Source: Microcaldota archaeon (GTDB lineage: Archaea; Micrarchaeota; Micrarchaeia; Micrarchaeales; Micrarchaeaceae). From it: a stretch of 56,129 nt of DNA. The stretch is from assembly GCA_021829015.1 (NCBI GenBank), contig JAJZOJ010000006.1, forward strand, positions 1-56,129, read 5' to 3'. The notes beneath the pieces were generated by a model that was not told the origin of the DNA, did no database searches, and saw only the letters and a program-made list of their open reading frames with translations. How positions within the stretch are numbered: the stretch's first letter is position 1; every line of letters starts with the position of its first letter. Shown piece after piece: positions 9,207-17,356 of this stretch. The translations under genes were made by a program, and so were the position numbers.

Positions 9207-9635
9207 ATGTACAAAGACCCTAAAGGCTCGACGGTAAAGAAGAAGAATTCAAAATCGTACATCGTGGTGCTTACCAAGGAGGAAAGCGCGGAGATATTGG
9301 GTAAGGACTCCCCAACCGGATTCATAATATCGCTTAAGCCCACCGAGATACTCAGGGCGGAGAACTCCGCAGGTGTCATAGTGTTTCCCGGAGGGGCAGA
9401 AGATGCCAAGGACCAGAATAGCCGCCCGAGCGCAGTGTACCTGAAGGGGAAGGAAATTCTCAGGGGCAGGAAGCCTGGCGGCGACGCCAATGAGGAAAGG
9501 GTGAGAGTCAATACCCTGCTTCTGCGCAAGACCGATGGACCCATAACTGACAAGGAGGCGCTGGGCCACCTGAGGCAGGCCTTGAGGAAGAAGTTCCCGA
9601 ATGCCGCAGGGCCCCAAACAACTGCAGACAGCTGA
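9207..9635 (+). CDS. Conserved-looking hypothetical protein
   Basis: The 142-aa soluble protein has a Lys-rich N-terminus, then mixed alpha/beta sequence with VIVFPGGAEDAKD in the middle and a Gln/Arg-rich helical C-terminus. A TATA-like CTTAAATAC lies around 9168-9176. It has no recognised domain, signal peptide or membrane segment. It ends 11 bp before the stop of the convergent membrane glycosyltransferase gene. The codon usage matches its neighbours, which supports a real gene. Confidence 0.6.
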   Translation: MYKDPKGSTVKKKNSKSYIVVLTKEESAEILGKDSPTGFIISLKPTEILRAENSAGVIVFPGGAEDAKDQNSRPSAVYLKGKEILRGRKPGGDANEERVRVNTLLLRKTDGPITDKEALGHLRQALRKKFPNAAGPQTTADS

Positions 9636-9646
9636 ACGTATTCTAC

Positions 9647-11377
9647 TCATTTCTTCTTCAGGTAATAGAATCCGTAGAGGGATCCCGTCCTGTTGTACGT
9701 TGCTGTCTTTATCGGGATGAGCTGGTAGCTCTGGTTGGCGTAGACGCATTCGTTGTTCGGCGTGTGGCACCAGTAGCCGTAATCGAATACCAGGCATCTG
9801 CCCTCGCTTATGTACTGCGACGTCTGCGTTGAGTTGTAGAGGTTGTCCATCTGCGTAGCGGTCCTGTTGTTTATGTTGAACAGTGTCGGGTCATATGTAT
9901 ACACGACGCAGCTCGATGGTATGAGCTGCGAGTTGTTGTAGACAAAGTTCTCGTAGAACCTTGCGTCGCCTGCCTGCTGTATCGATGAGGGGTTCACCGC
10001 TATCAGCGGCATCATCATGTAAAGGGGAACGAAAATAACAACGACTGCAACTGCGGTTGCAACCGCCGCAATCTTGTTCTTGTGGCGCTTTATCCTTCCC
10101 GCTACGGTTTCCGCGAGGGACACGAGTTCCGATACCGCGAAACCTCCGAACAGCGCCGCCTGGGCGACCAGGCTGAGCATGAACCTCCAGTCCACGCCGT
10201 ATATTACGGAACCTGCATAGAATGCCGTGTAAAGGAAGAAGAATGCCCCGAACCATATGCCTATTGCAGCGGCGATCTTCCACCTGCCGCCCCCGACGAG
10301 CATGAATGCCCCGAGTACCGCGAGAAGCGTGAAGAGTATCGGCTGCATCACGTAGTCTGAGGTGTATGCGTTCAGCCAGAAGCCTAGGTTGGCGCAGACG
10401 TTCGCCCTGAAGTTCTGCATGTCTATCGAGCTGTTGACCTGCATGCCTGGCATCCCCTTGATGCAGGTGTTCTGTATCGTTGTACCTTGGTATCCGTAGT
10501 TGCCTGTAAGGGATTCGTTGTAGGAGTAGAGGACTGATGGAACCACCGCAAGCACGAACAGCAGCACGATGATCAGCAGCTTTGTGTTCCATATGTTCTT
10601 TGCGATTGAGGAGAGCGCTGCCTTCGCAGAGCCTATGATGCCGCTTGAATCTAGCAGCAGGTACATCGCAACCAATATCGGTATGAAGAGAACCTCGTCG
10701 ACCTTCATGTACAGAAGCAGCGAGAGGGCGAAGAGCATGTTGGAGAGGCTCCATAGGCTCTTCCTCTTGACGAACGCTAGGAAGAAGAATATCGTGACCA
10801 TCGAGTATGCCAGCGTTGCCATGTCGGAGTTGGTGGGCCTTGCCCACACAAGCACTACTGGCGTAATCGCAAGGATGAGCCCTGAAAACAGCGCAGCCCT
10901 CCTGTCCTTGAAAAGCAGCAGCGCAGACAGGATGCACATCAGGACCGAGAGCGCGCCGAGGAATGCCTCAGTCCCGTATGCCGATGCCCTGCTGACCCCG
11001 AAGATCAGGAAGGCAACGGCTATGTTGAAGGATAATCCTATCGGCTCATGATAGACCTGCCCCTGGAAGCACGTCAGCGGAGTGCCGTAGTTGCACATCC
11101 AGGCCTGGCCCATGTGGAGCATGTCAATGGCCATTCCCTGGTAAATCGCGTCGTCGAAGAATAGGAGCTGCGTAGGCTTCACGAAGTAGAGCTCTACAAA
11201 CAGGAAGACGATGACTACGCCAAGGGCGGCGATGGCGAATCTTCTGTCCAGGCCATGGCTTTTCAGCGTATGGTATATCTGCTTCCTGTCCTTGAATGCG
11301 CCTATGAGGAGCATAGCAAGAGAAAGTATTATCCCGATCGTGAACGTGTATTCCAGCAGTCCCTGCTGCAGCATCAT
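9647..11377 (-). CDS. Polytopic membrane glycosyltransferase (GT39/ArnT-like, GT-C fold)
   Basis: The 576-aa protein has about 10-12 hydrophobic helices. In the first extracytoplasmic loop it has FFDDAIYQGMAIDML, matching the catalytic acidic loop of GT-C enzymes, which use polyprenyl-phosphate sugars. The C-terminal extracellular domain holds several cysteines (CVVYTY, CLVFDYGYWC, NNECVYA) that could form disulfides. Its ATG overlaps the stop of the upstream carbamoyltransferase by 4 bp (ATGA), so the two genes form an operon. It probably transfers a sugar to a surface protein or lipid. Confidence 0.75.
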   Translation of the reverse strand: MMLQQGLLEYTFTIGIILSLAMLLIGAFKDRKQIYHTLKSHGLDRRFAIAALGVVIVFLFVELYFVKPTQLLFFDDAIYQGMAIDMLHMGQAWMCNYGTPLTCFQGQVYHEPIGLSFNIAVAFLIFGVSRASAYGTEAFLGALSVLMCILSALLLFKDRRAALFSGLILAITPVVLVWARPTNSDMATLAYSMVTIFFFLAFVKRKSLWSLSNMLFALSLLLYMKVDEVLFIPILVAMYLLLDSSGIIGSAKAALSSIAKNIWNTKLLIIVLLFVLAVVPSVLYSYNESLTGNYGYQGTTIQNTCIKGMPGMQVNSSIDMQNFRANVCANLGFWLNAYTSDYVMQPILFTLLAVLGAFMLVGGGRWKIAAAIGIWFGAFFFLYTAFYAGSVIYGVDWRFMLSLVAQAALFGGFAVSELVSLAETVAGRIKRHKNKIAAVATAVAVVVIFVPLYMMMPLIAVNPSSIQQAGDARFYENFVYNNSQLIPSSCVVYTYDPTLFNINNRTATQMDNLYNSTQTSQYISEGRCLVFDYGYWCHTPNNECVYANQSYQLIPIKTATYNRTGSLYGFYYLKKK

Positions 11378-13083
11378 GCACCACTCCTGTTAGTAACGAA
11401 TATCCCGTTTATGAACATGTATTTGGTCTTTGTCGCCTTCATCGTGTGAAGCGCATCCTCTGGGGTCATGACTATCGGCATCCCGTGTATGTTGAAGCTC
11501 GTGTTGAGCACTATTCCGTAGCCGGTGTTCTTCTTCATGTGGCCGAGCAGCTCCATGTACTTTTGGTTCTCGTTGCCCACCATGTGGGCCCTTGCGGATC
11601 CGTCTATGTGCATCACCGATTTCTCCTTCTCCCTGAGCTCCTTCCTTATCATGAATGCGGAGGTCATGAACTTGTCCGCGCCCTTGCCGTCGTATTCCAG
11701 CATGCGCTCTGCCTCGCTCTCCAGCATCGATGGCGCGAATGGCTGGAACCACTCCCTCTTCTTCACGTATATGTTGAGCTTCTCCTTCACCTCGTCGGAA
11801 TCGCTTGGAGCTAGTATGCTCCGGTCCCCCAATGCACGCGGCCCGTATTCCATGCGTCCCTGGAACCACATGATATAGTTGCCTTTCGAAAGGAGCTCGG
11901 CAGCATGCGCCGCATGCTCCTTCGGGTCCTCCACCTCGTACTTCAGCGACCTGTCAGCCCTTACCTTTTCCTCAGTATGCTCAGTGGAATACTCGTTCCC
12001 CAGGTACGGGTTGAAGTTAGGGTATGAGTGCGTCCCGGTTTCTAGGTAGTTGGCGTACATCGCAGCGCCGAGGGCCATTCCGCCGTCGCCCATGTGCGGG
12101 AATACGTACCAGTGCCTGAGGTTCTCCAGCTTCCTGAGCATCATGTTCGCCTTTATGTTGGCGAAGGTCCCTCCCGAGAATGCCACGTCGCCCACGTCAT
12201 ACCTGTCTATCGAGTTGCTCACGAATTTCAGCAATGCATTCTCGACGAGCTGCTGGGCCATGTAAGCGAACTGCTCCCTTGGCATCTGCCATGCGATCCG
12301 CTGCAGCATCTCGAACTGCCTCACAGGGCTGTACTTGCACCTTATCCTTGTCCCTGATACGCTTATGAAATCCTTGAATTTGTTCTCTTCGGCGCCGAAC
12401 GGGTAGGAGTAGTCGGCCATGGCCATCACCTTTCCCTCGTCCTCCAGCTCCCTCATGCCGACTATGTTCGTCACCTGCTCGAAGAATATCCCAATGGAAT
12501 CCCTTGCGGGTATCGCTATGTGCCTCTCCAGCTTCCCCCTCCTGAGGGTGCTAACAGATCCGGAAAGCCCGTCACCAAGGCCGTCGAGCGTAACCACGAG
12601 CTGGTTGTTGAACCTTGACGTGAATGCCGCAGTGGAGGCATGCGCGGTGTGGTGGTCTACTATATGCAGCTTGTAGTTTCCGAATCCCATAGAATCCAGG
12701 TTCCTCCTGACTATACTTGAGCTGACGCGGTCGCACAGCGGAAGAACCCCTATCGTGGTCATGCGGTACTTGAGGTTGTGCCTCGCGTTCTCCATGCGCG
12801 GCCTGAGCATCTTCCTCCTCCTGAACATGTAGTAATTCTCCTTCATCGACGGGAAAACGCGCTCCAGGGTCTTGGTGAACTCCGTTGTGGTGAATGCGAT
12901 GTGGTTCACGTCCTTCGGCTTTATCCCTGCATAAGCAAGCGCAGCGGTTATCGAATGGTAGGGGAACCTCACCTCCAGCTTCCTCTTCGTGAACCTTTCC
13001 TCGTTTGCCGCATAGACTACATTGCCGCCCTCTACAAGCGCGGCCCCGGAATCATGCCCGTCCCAAACCCCCAATACATACAA
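11374..13083 (-). CDS. NodU/CmcH-family carbamoyltransferase
   Basis: The 569-aa protein has the two-domain arrangement of the family. The N-terminal Kae1-like part starts YVLGVWDGHDSGAALV and has VDHHTAHA. The C-terminal YrdC-like part contains MWFQGRMEYGPRALGDRS and REWFQPFAPS, both hallmark motifs. The enzymes transfer a carbamoyl group from carbamoyl phosphate to a hydroxyl of a sugar or secondary metabolite. Being co-transcribed with a membrane glycosyltransferase, it probably decorates a surface glycan; the acceptor is unknown. It starts 5 bp after the thrS stop. Confidence 0.9.
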   Translation of the reverse strand: MYVLGVWDGHDSGAALVEGGNVVYAANEERFTKRKLEVRFPYHSITAALAYAGIKPKDVNHIAFTTTEFTKTLERVFPSMKENYYMFRRRKMLRPRMENARHNLKYRMTTIGVLPLCDRVSSSIVRRNLDSMGFGNYKLHIVDHHTAHASTAAFTSRFNNQLVVTLDGLGDGLSGSVSTLRRGKLERHIAIPARDSIGIFFEQVTNIVGMRELEDEGKVMAMADYSYPFGAEENKFKDFISVSGTRIRCKYSPVRQFEMLQRIAWQMPREQFAYMAQQLVENALLKFVSNSIDRYDVGDVAFSGGTFANIKANMMLRKLENLRHWYVFPHMGDGGMALGAAMYANYLETGTHSYPNFNPYLGNEYSTEHTEEKVRADRSLKYEVEDPKEHAAHAAELLSKGNYIMWFQGRMEYGPRALGDRSILAPSDSDEVKEKLNIYVKKREWFQPFAPSMLESEAERMLEYDGKGADKFMTSAFMIRKELREKEKSVMHIDGSARAHMVGNENQKYMELLGHMKKNTGYGIVLNTSFNIHGMPIVMTPEDALHTMKATKTKYMFINGIFVTNRSGA

Positions 13084-13087
13084 TCTA

Positions 13088-14785
13088 TCATCCCTGAAGG
13101 CTCCTTTCCCTTATCTCCTTGGATAGCCTTTCTATGAAGGAATCCGGAGCCACGCCGTACTCCTGCTGCTTGCTGTCCCTGCGCCTTACGGTTATCGAAT
13201 TGCCTTCCTGCTCCTTCTTCCCTATGATTATCATGTATGGCACCTTCTGCATCTGCGCATCGCGTATCTTGTATTCAAGCGTTTTGTCCGACAGGTCGCC
13301 CTCCGCCCTTATCCCAGCTGCCTTAAACTTCTCTAGGACCTTCGCTGCATATTCGTTTACCGGTTCTGATATCGATATCACGCGCGCCTGTGTAGGGGCC
13401 AGCCATGCCGGGAACTTTCCCTGGTAGTGCTCGATGAGAACGCCTATGAACCTCTCCAGGCTGCCGAGCACCGCCCTGTGTATTATCACCGGGGAATGGC
13501 TCTTCCCGTCATCGCCTGTGTATTCAAGGCCGAAGCGTATGGGCAACTGGTAGTCAAGCTGTATGGTCGCGCACTGCCACTGCCTTCCCATCGAGTCTAT
13601 GACGTCGAAGTCTATCTTGGGCCCGTAGAATGCCCCGTCCTTCTCCTTTATATCGTACTTCATCCCGTTGGACTCAAGGCCGCTCCTTAGCGCCTCGATC
13701 GCCTTGTCCCACAGTGCAGCATCGCCCATGTGGTCATCGGGCATGGTGGAAAGCTTCGCGGTGAACTTCATCCCGAACGTTTCATATACCTCCTTGACCA
13801 TGCGCAGCAATGATTTCATCTCATCCTTTACCTGGTCTTCCCTTAGGAAAATGTGGCCGTCGTCCTGCGTGAGCTCGCGCACCCTGAAGAGGCCTGTCAG
13901 CGCCCCGCTTATCTCGTTCCTGTACAGCCTGTCGAATATAGCCGTCCTGAAGGGCAGCTCCCTGTAGCTCCACTTCCTTGACTTGTATATCAATATGCTC
14001 GAGGGGCAGTTCATCGGCTTCATGCCGAGATTCTCGCTCTCCGAGGAGAACATGAACATCTCCTTTTTGTAATGGTCTATGTGGCCGCTGACGTGCCACA
14101 ACGCGACGTTAGCAAGCGTCGGGGTGCTGATCTCCTCGTAGCCGTATCTGTTCTCCATCTCCCTGATGAACTCCATCACCTGCCTGAATATGGCGAGGCC
14201 GTTCCTGTGCCAGTATACCATGCCCGGAGACACTTCCTGGAAGCTGAAGAGGTCCAGTTTCTCCCCTATGGTCCTGTGGTCAGTTTCCGGCAGTCCCGAG
14301 AATATGCTCTTCGCGACTATCGCGGTGTTGATGCTTACCGGCTTGGACTTCCTGTACTGCGGCGCATGGGCCTCGGCGCCGTAGCTCTTGCCCTGCTCCG
14401 CAAGGGGATGGCCCTTCATCCCTATCGACCATTTTTTGTTCCAGCCGAAGGGCGCGCTCATCACCTCGATGCCCTTCCCCGATGCTGCGGATTCCCTCAT
14501 GCGATTGATTATCCCCATGGCTGCCTTGGGCTCCTCAAGGTTGCTGCTCAGGTGGGCGAACGGGTATATCACCAATCTCTTCCTGCATAGGTTCCCCATA
14601 GCCTTGAACGCATCGGCAAGGGCGGCGTTTGCGGTGTCGCCGTTGTCCCCCTTCTCGACGCTGAGCATCATCACGAGCGCATCCTTGGCGGAGAAGGACT
14701 TCTCGCTCGAGTCCTCGTAGACGCTCGCCTCGGGCTCCACCAGCTCGTAGCTGATACTGTCCACGTCAAGTAGCAATACCTTCAT
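13088..14785 (-). CDS. thrS: Threonyl-tRNA synthetase, archaeal type
   Basis: The N-terminus (MKVLLLDVDSISYELVEPE) is the archaeal ThrRS editing domain, which resembles D-aminoacyl-tRNA deacylase, rather than the bacterial TGS/N2 domains. The class II core follows with motif 2 FRVRELTQDDGHIFL, the zinc-binding pocket residues around MNCPSSILIYKSR, and a C-terminal anticodon-binding domain ending near SKEIRERSLQG. The chosen ATG at 14785 matches the usual start of the editing domain; the frame also holds an ATG at 14794. A TATA-like GGAATATATTCC lies upstream. Length (565 aa) is slightly short for the family, but all domains appear present. Confidence 0.95.
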   Translation of the reverse strand: MKVLLLDVDSISYELVEPEASVYEDSSEKSFSAKDALVMMLSVEKGDNGDTANAALADAFKAMGNLCRKRLVIYPFAHLSSNLEEPKAAMGIINRMRESAASGKGIEVMSAPFGWNKKWSIGMKGHPLAEQGKSYGAEAHAPQYRKSKPVSINTAIVAKSIFSGLPETDHRTIGEKLDLFSFQEVSPGMVYWHRNGLAIFRQVMEFIREMENRYGYEEISTPTLANVALWHVSGHIDHYKKEMFMFSSESENLGMKPMNCPSSILIYKSRKWSYRELPFRTAIFDRLYRNEISGALTGLFRVRELTQDDGHIFLREDQVKDEMKSLLRMVKEVYETFGMKFTAKLSTMPDDHMGDAALWDKAIEALRSGLESNGMKYDIKEKDGAFYGPKIDFDVIDSMGRQWQCATIQLDYQLPIRFGLEYTGDDGKSHSPVIIHRAVLGSLERFIGVLIEHYQGKFPAWLAPTQARVISISEPVNEYAAKVLEKFKAAGIRAEGDLSDKTLEYKIRDAQMQKVPYMIIIGKKEQEGNSITVRRRDSKQQEYGVAPDSFIERLSKEIRERSLQG

Positions 14786-14852
14786 AGAAACCATAATTAC
14801 TTTGCTGGAAAGGAATATATTCCAATTGTATCGCCGTCCCCCAGCCTAATGT

Positions 14853-14860
14853 TTATATAT
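14853..14860 (+). promoter_or_regulatory. TATA box for the Nudix-like membrane protein
   Basis: TTTATATA stands about 30 bp before a likely start of transcription near 14885. GTGAT at 14892-14896 then precedes the ATG at 14900, so this transcript would have a short leader. Confidence 0.5.
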
Positions 14861-14899
14861 TAAGAAAATCAGAAAGATTGATAACGGATTTGTGATAAA

Positions 14900-15937
14900 A
14901 TGGCCCGTGAAATCAAGGAGATAGCCCTATGCCACGCAGTGAAGGCTGGCGGAATACTGCTCCTCAAGTCCGACAAGGACCCCTATAGGGGACGTTGGAG
15001 CGCACCGCAAGGCAAGATAAACAGCGGGGAGAGCCCAGCAAAGGCAGCGATGCGCAACATATACCAGCAAACCGGCATACTGCCAACCAAGGTAACATCC
15101 CACGGGACCATAAGGCTGTTCCTGAGCAACAGCAACGAGTACACATATAAGATACACGTTTTTTCCACCAGGCTTTACACCGGCTCCCTGAAGCCCAACG
15201 TGGACGGCGAGGCGAAATGGTTCGACATGTCCGAGGTTCCGTACCATGACATGTGGCCTGATGACAAGTACTGGACCAGCCTGGTCATGCAGGGCAAGAA
15301 GTTCGACGCGGACTTCTTCCTGGACGAGCACAACGAGAAGGTGACGAAATACCAGATACGGGAGAAGAAGGAGGTGCTCAGGAAGGCGCTCCCGATAGCG
15401 CTAATACTTGTAATACTCGCATCTGTTGGCTACGGGATAGCCGCAAGCGGGGTGCTAAACGGGATAGGCCACGGCCATCTCCCGACAACGCTTAGGACGA
15501 CCATACCGCCGTTCAGCCCGTCGAACACGAGCACAACGAGCAGCAAAAGCACGACTACCTCTACCATATCTGCCACAACGACCATACCCAAGCCTACGGA
15601 CATAACCATCGACAACCTTAACATGATCATGAACTACTCAGGGCCTTCGGCGAAAGGCGGCATAAACTGCAATGTGCCGAGCAGGTCTGTGGTGGTGCCA
15701 TTCAGGCGCGTATTCAATTCCTCGGACTTCTACGTGAATGTCACGTTCATAGACTCTGGATGCCCGGAGACGATAACAAGGATATATGCGCTTACCCCCG
15801 GGGCAAGCGTGGTGTCTACCGAGCCGCAGCTCCCGTTCAACTTCCCGGCGCAGTCCCAGATATACTTCCAGATAAGGGTGCACATGTCCAATGCATCATA
15901 CACCGGGCCCCTCACTCTGGTGGAGAACTACCAGTAA
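14900..15937 (+). CDS. Degenerate Nudix domain fused to a transmembrane segment and extracellular domain
   Basis: The 345-aa protein has three parts. Residues 1-150 are Nudix-like, with WSAPQGKINSGES, but the REx2EE core reads RNIYQQ, so the metal ligands are missing and hydrolysis is unlikely. A membrane helix follows at about 165-187 (ALPIALILVILASVGYGIA). A Ser/Thr/Pro-rich linker (about 200-235) then leads to a beta-rich outer domain with N-glycosylation sequons and two or three cysteines. The topology places the Nudix fold in the cytoplasm as a possible nucleotide or ligand sensor. It is immediately upstream of the VirB2-like pilin gene and in the same direction, so a link to the secretion-like cluster is possible but unproven. 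Confidence 0.7.
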   Translation: MAREIKEIALCHAVKAGGILLLKSDKDPYRGRWSAPQGKINSGESPAKAAMRNIYQQTGILPTKVTSHGTIRLFLSNSNEYTYKIHVFSTRLYTGSLKPNVDGEAKWFDMSEVPYHDMWPDDKYWTSLVMQGKKFDADFFLDEHNEKVTKYQIREKKEVLRKALPIALILVILASVGYGIAASGVLNGIGHGHLPTTLRTTIPPFSPSNTSTTSSKSTTTSTISATTTIPKPTDITIDNLNMIMNYSGPSAKGGINCNVPSRSVVVPFRRVFNSSDFYVNVTFIDSGCPETITRIYALTPGASVVSTEPQLPFNFPAQSQIYFQIRVHMSNASYTGPLTLVENYQ

Positions 15938-15960
15938 GCATGGTTATTTAAACCTATCCA

Positions 15961-15970
15961 TTTTAATATA
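15961..15970 (+). promoter_or_regulatory. TATA box for the VirB2-like pilin gene
   Basis: TTTTAATATA lies 28 bp before the predicted start of transcription near 15990. GTGAT at 15989-15993 precedes the ATG at 15998. The pilin thus seems to have its own promoter. Confidence 0.55.
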
Positions 15971-15997
15971 AGATTAATACACATGTGCGTGATACAA

Positions 15998-16450
15998 ATG
16001 GGAAATTTCCTATATAAGGTTCTTGCTAGGGAAATAAGCGTGACAAGGTATGTCTCGCTGTTTCTCGTGGTCCTGTCTGTGCTGGGCTTTGCTGGATTGG
16101 CGTTCTCGCAAACGACCACGTCTGCGGGCGCGACGATATCCGGTACCCTCTGCGAGGTGTTCAATACGGTAAAGGACGTGATATTCATACTCGGCCTTAC
16201 CCTGATGATACTCGGAGGAGCGATATACGCAGGAGCCAACCTGATGCCTGCAAGCGCCAAGGGAGGATTCATGGGCTATGGAATGGCCATGATAATAGGC
16301 GGGATAATAGGTGTCGCAATAGCGGTCGCCGCCCCATTCATCCTCAACCTCATAGTTGGGACGAACGGGAATGCAGCAGTAACCACTGGCCAGATTTGCG
16401 GCTCCACGGTAACTGCCGGCGGAACTGGCGGACTTGGCGGCATAGCATAA
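15998..16450 (+). CDS. VirB2/TrbC-like pilin subunit
   Basis: The 150-aa protein has an N-terminal signal sequence (hydrophobic LFLVVLSVLGFAGLAF, cleavage probably near FSQ-TTT). The mature part has TLCEVFNTVKDVIFILG leading into two membrane helices separated by a short loop (NLMPASAKGGFMGYGM), then a Gly/Thr-rich C-terminus with one Cys. This small two-helix hairpin with a Cys just before the first helix is the layout of VirB2/TrbC pilins and of archaeal CedA1/TedC-type subunits. The ATG at 15998 is preferred to 15983 because GTGAT precedes it. It has its own promoter and a strong hairpin terminator, as expected for an abundant structural subunit. Confidence 0.7.
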   Translation: MGNFLYKVLAREISVTRYVSLFLVVLSVLGFAGLAFSQTTTSAGATISGTLCEVFNTVKDVIFILGLTLMILGGAIYAGANLMPASAKGGFMGYGMAMIIGGIIGVAIAVAAPFILNLIVGTNGNAAVTTGQICGSTVTAGGTGGLGGIA

Positions 16451-16473
16451 CCGCCTGCATATGGTGATGCGTG

Positions 16474-16529
16474 GCATGGCCATTAGGGCCATGCACATTT
16501 TTGCATCCTCTTTTTATTCTTTTCTTTCC
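16474..16529 (+). terminator. Hairpin plus T-rich terminator after the pilin gene
   Basis: GCATGGCC (16474-16481) pairs perfectly with GGCCATGC (16487-16494) across a 5-nt loop. A TTTTT tract at 16498-16502 and further T-rich sequence to 16529 follow. It probably ends most pilin transcripts, letting the pilin be made in excess over the downstream membrane components. Confidence 0.65.
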
Positions 16530-16556
16530 CATATTCCTTAAAACCGGAGTGCCTGC

Positions 16557-17285
16557 ATGTGGAACGTTCTAGACCATACGATAAAGACATACTTCGCCAA
16601 CATATACCTGATACTCCTATCTTCGATCTCATTCATACTCGCGTTCATAATACCTCTTTTCGCCTCGTTTCCCACATACAATGACATGGGGGGCGTGTTC
16701 CTCAGGACGGCGAGCATCTACCTGAACCTCAACCCGTTCAGCGCTGCGGTGATAATAGTAGCTGCGCTATTCTCGCTGCTCTTCCTGAGCTTCGCGACCG
16801 TTGCGATAAACATAGTGGTCAAGCACAGCAGGACCCAGACCAAGATAAAGGCCGAGGTGATAAGGGGCATAGAGAAATACACCGGAAGGGTCTTCGCCAT
16901 TCTCCTCGTCACGACCGTTGTGCTGGTGCTCGTCAACGTTCTCACGTTCGGCAGCGGCTATTCGGGCCTTGCGACCGCCATCGCCGCTCTCATAATGACG
17001 CCAATAATGTTCTATGCGCCGTCCTCTGTAGTGATAGACGAGGCAAACTTCATGCGCTCGATGCGCGCGGGCTGGAAGTTCTTCTGGAAGAAGCCCTCAT
17101 ACTTCCTAGCGTGGGCCGCCATCGCGATAGTGCTGCTTACGGTCTTCGACACCGCCTTCATAGCAATAGCAGGTACCGTATACTCGAGATACGTGATGCT
17201 GATATTCAGCTCGCTGTTCATACTGCCTTTCCTGATGCTCTTCCAGGGCGAGCTCTACATAAGCAGGTTCAAGCTCCTGAAGTGA
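16557..17285 (+). CDS. Six-TM membrane protein of the secretion-like cluster
   Basis: The 242-aa protein is very hydrophobic with about six helices. A cytoplasmic loop contains KHSRTQTKIKAEVIRGIEKY, and a conserved-looking segment FMRSMRAGWKFFWKKPSYFL lies before the last two helices. This arrangement resembles the glycerophosphodiester-phosphodiesterase membrane-domain/DUF7847-like archaeal family. The ATG at 16557 follows GGAGTG by 5 nt. It sits between the pilin and the first VirB6-like gene, so it may be a system component, but the relationship rests only on position. Confidence 0.6.
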   Translation: MWNVLDHTIKTYFANIYLILLSSISFILAFIIPLFASFPTYNDMGGVFLRTASIYLNLNPFSAAVIIVAALFSLLFLSFATVAINIVVKHSRTQTKIKAEVIRGIEKYTGRVFAILLVTTVVLVLVNVLTFGSGYSGLATAIAALIMTPIMFYAPSSVVIDEANFMRSMRAGWKFFWKKPSYFLAWAAIAIVLLTVFDTAFIAIAGTVYSRYVMLIFSSLFILPFLMLFQGELYISRFKLLK

Positions 17286-17356
17286 TGCTCCCGGCCGCGC
17301 GAGGCCGCGCCGCCGTCGCGTATTAGTATTAATAACTTGCATTTGAAGCTTAACCT

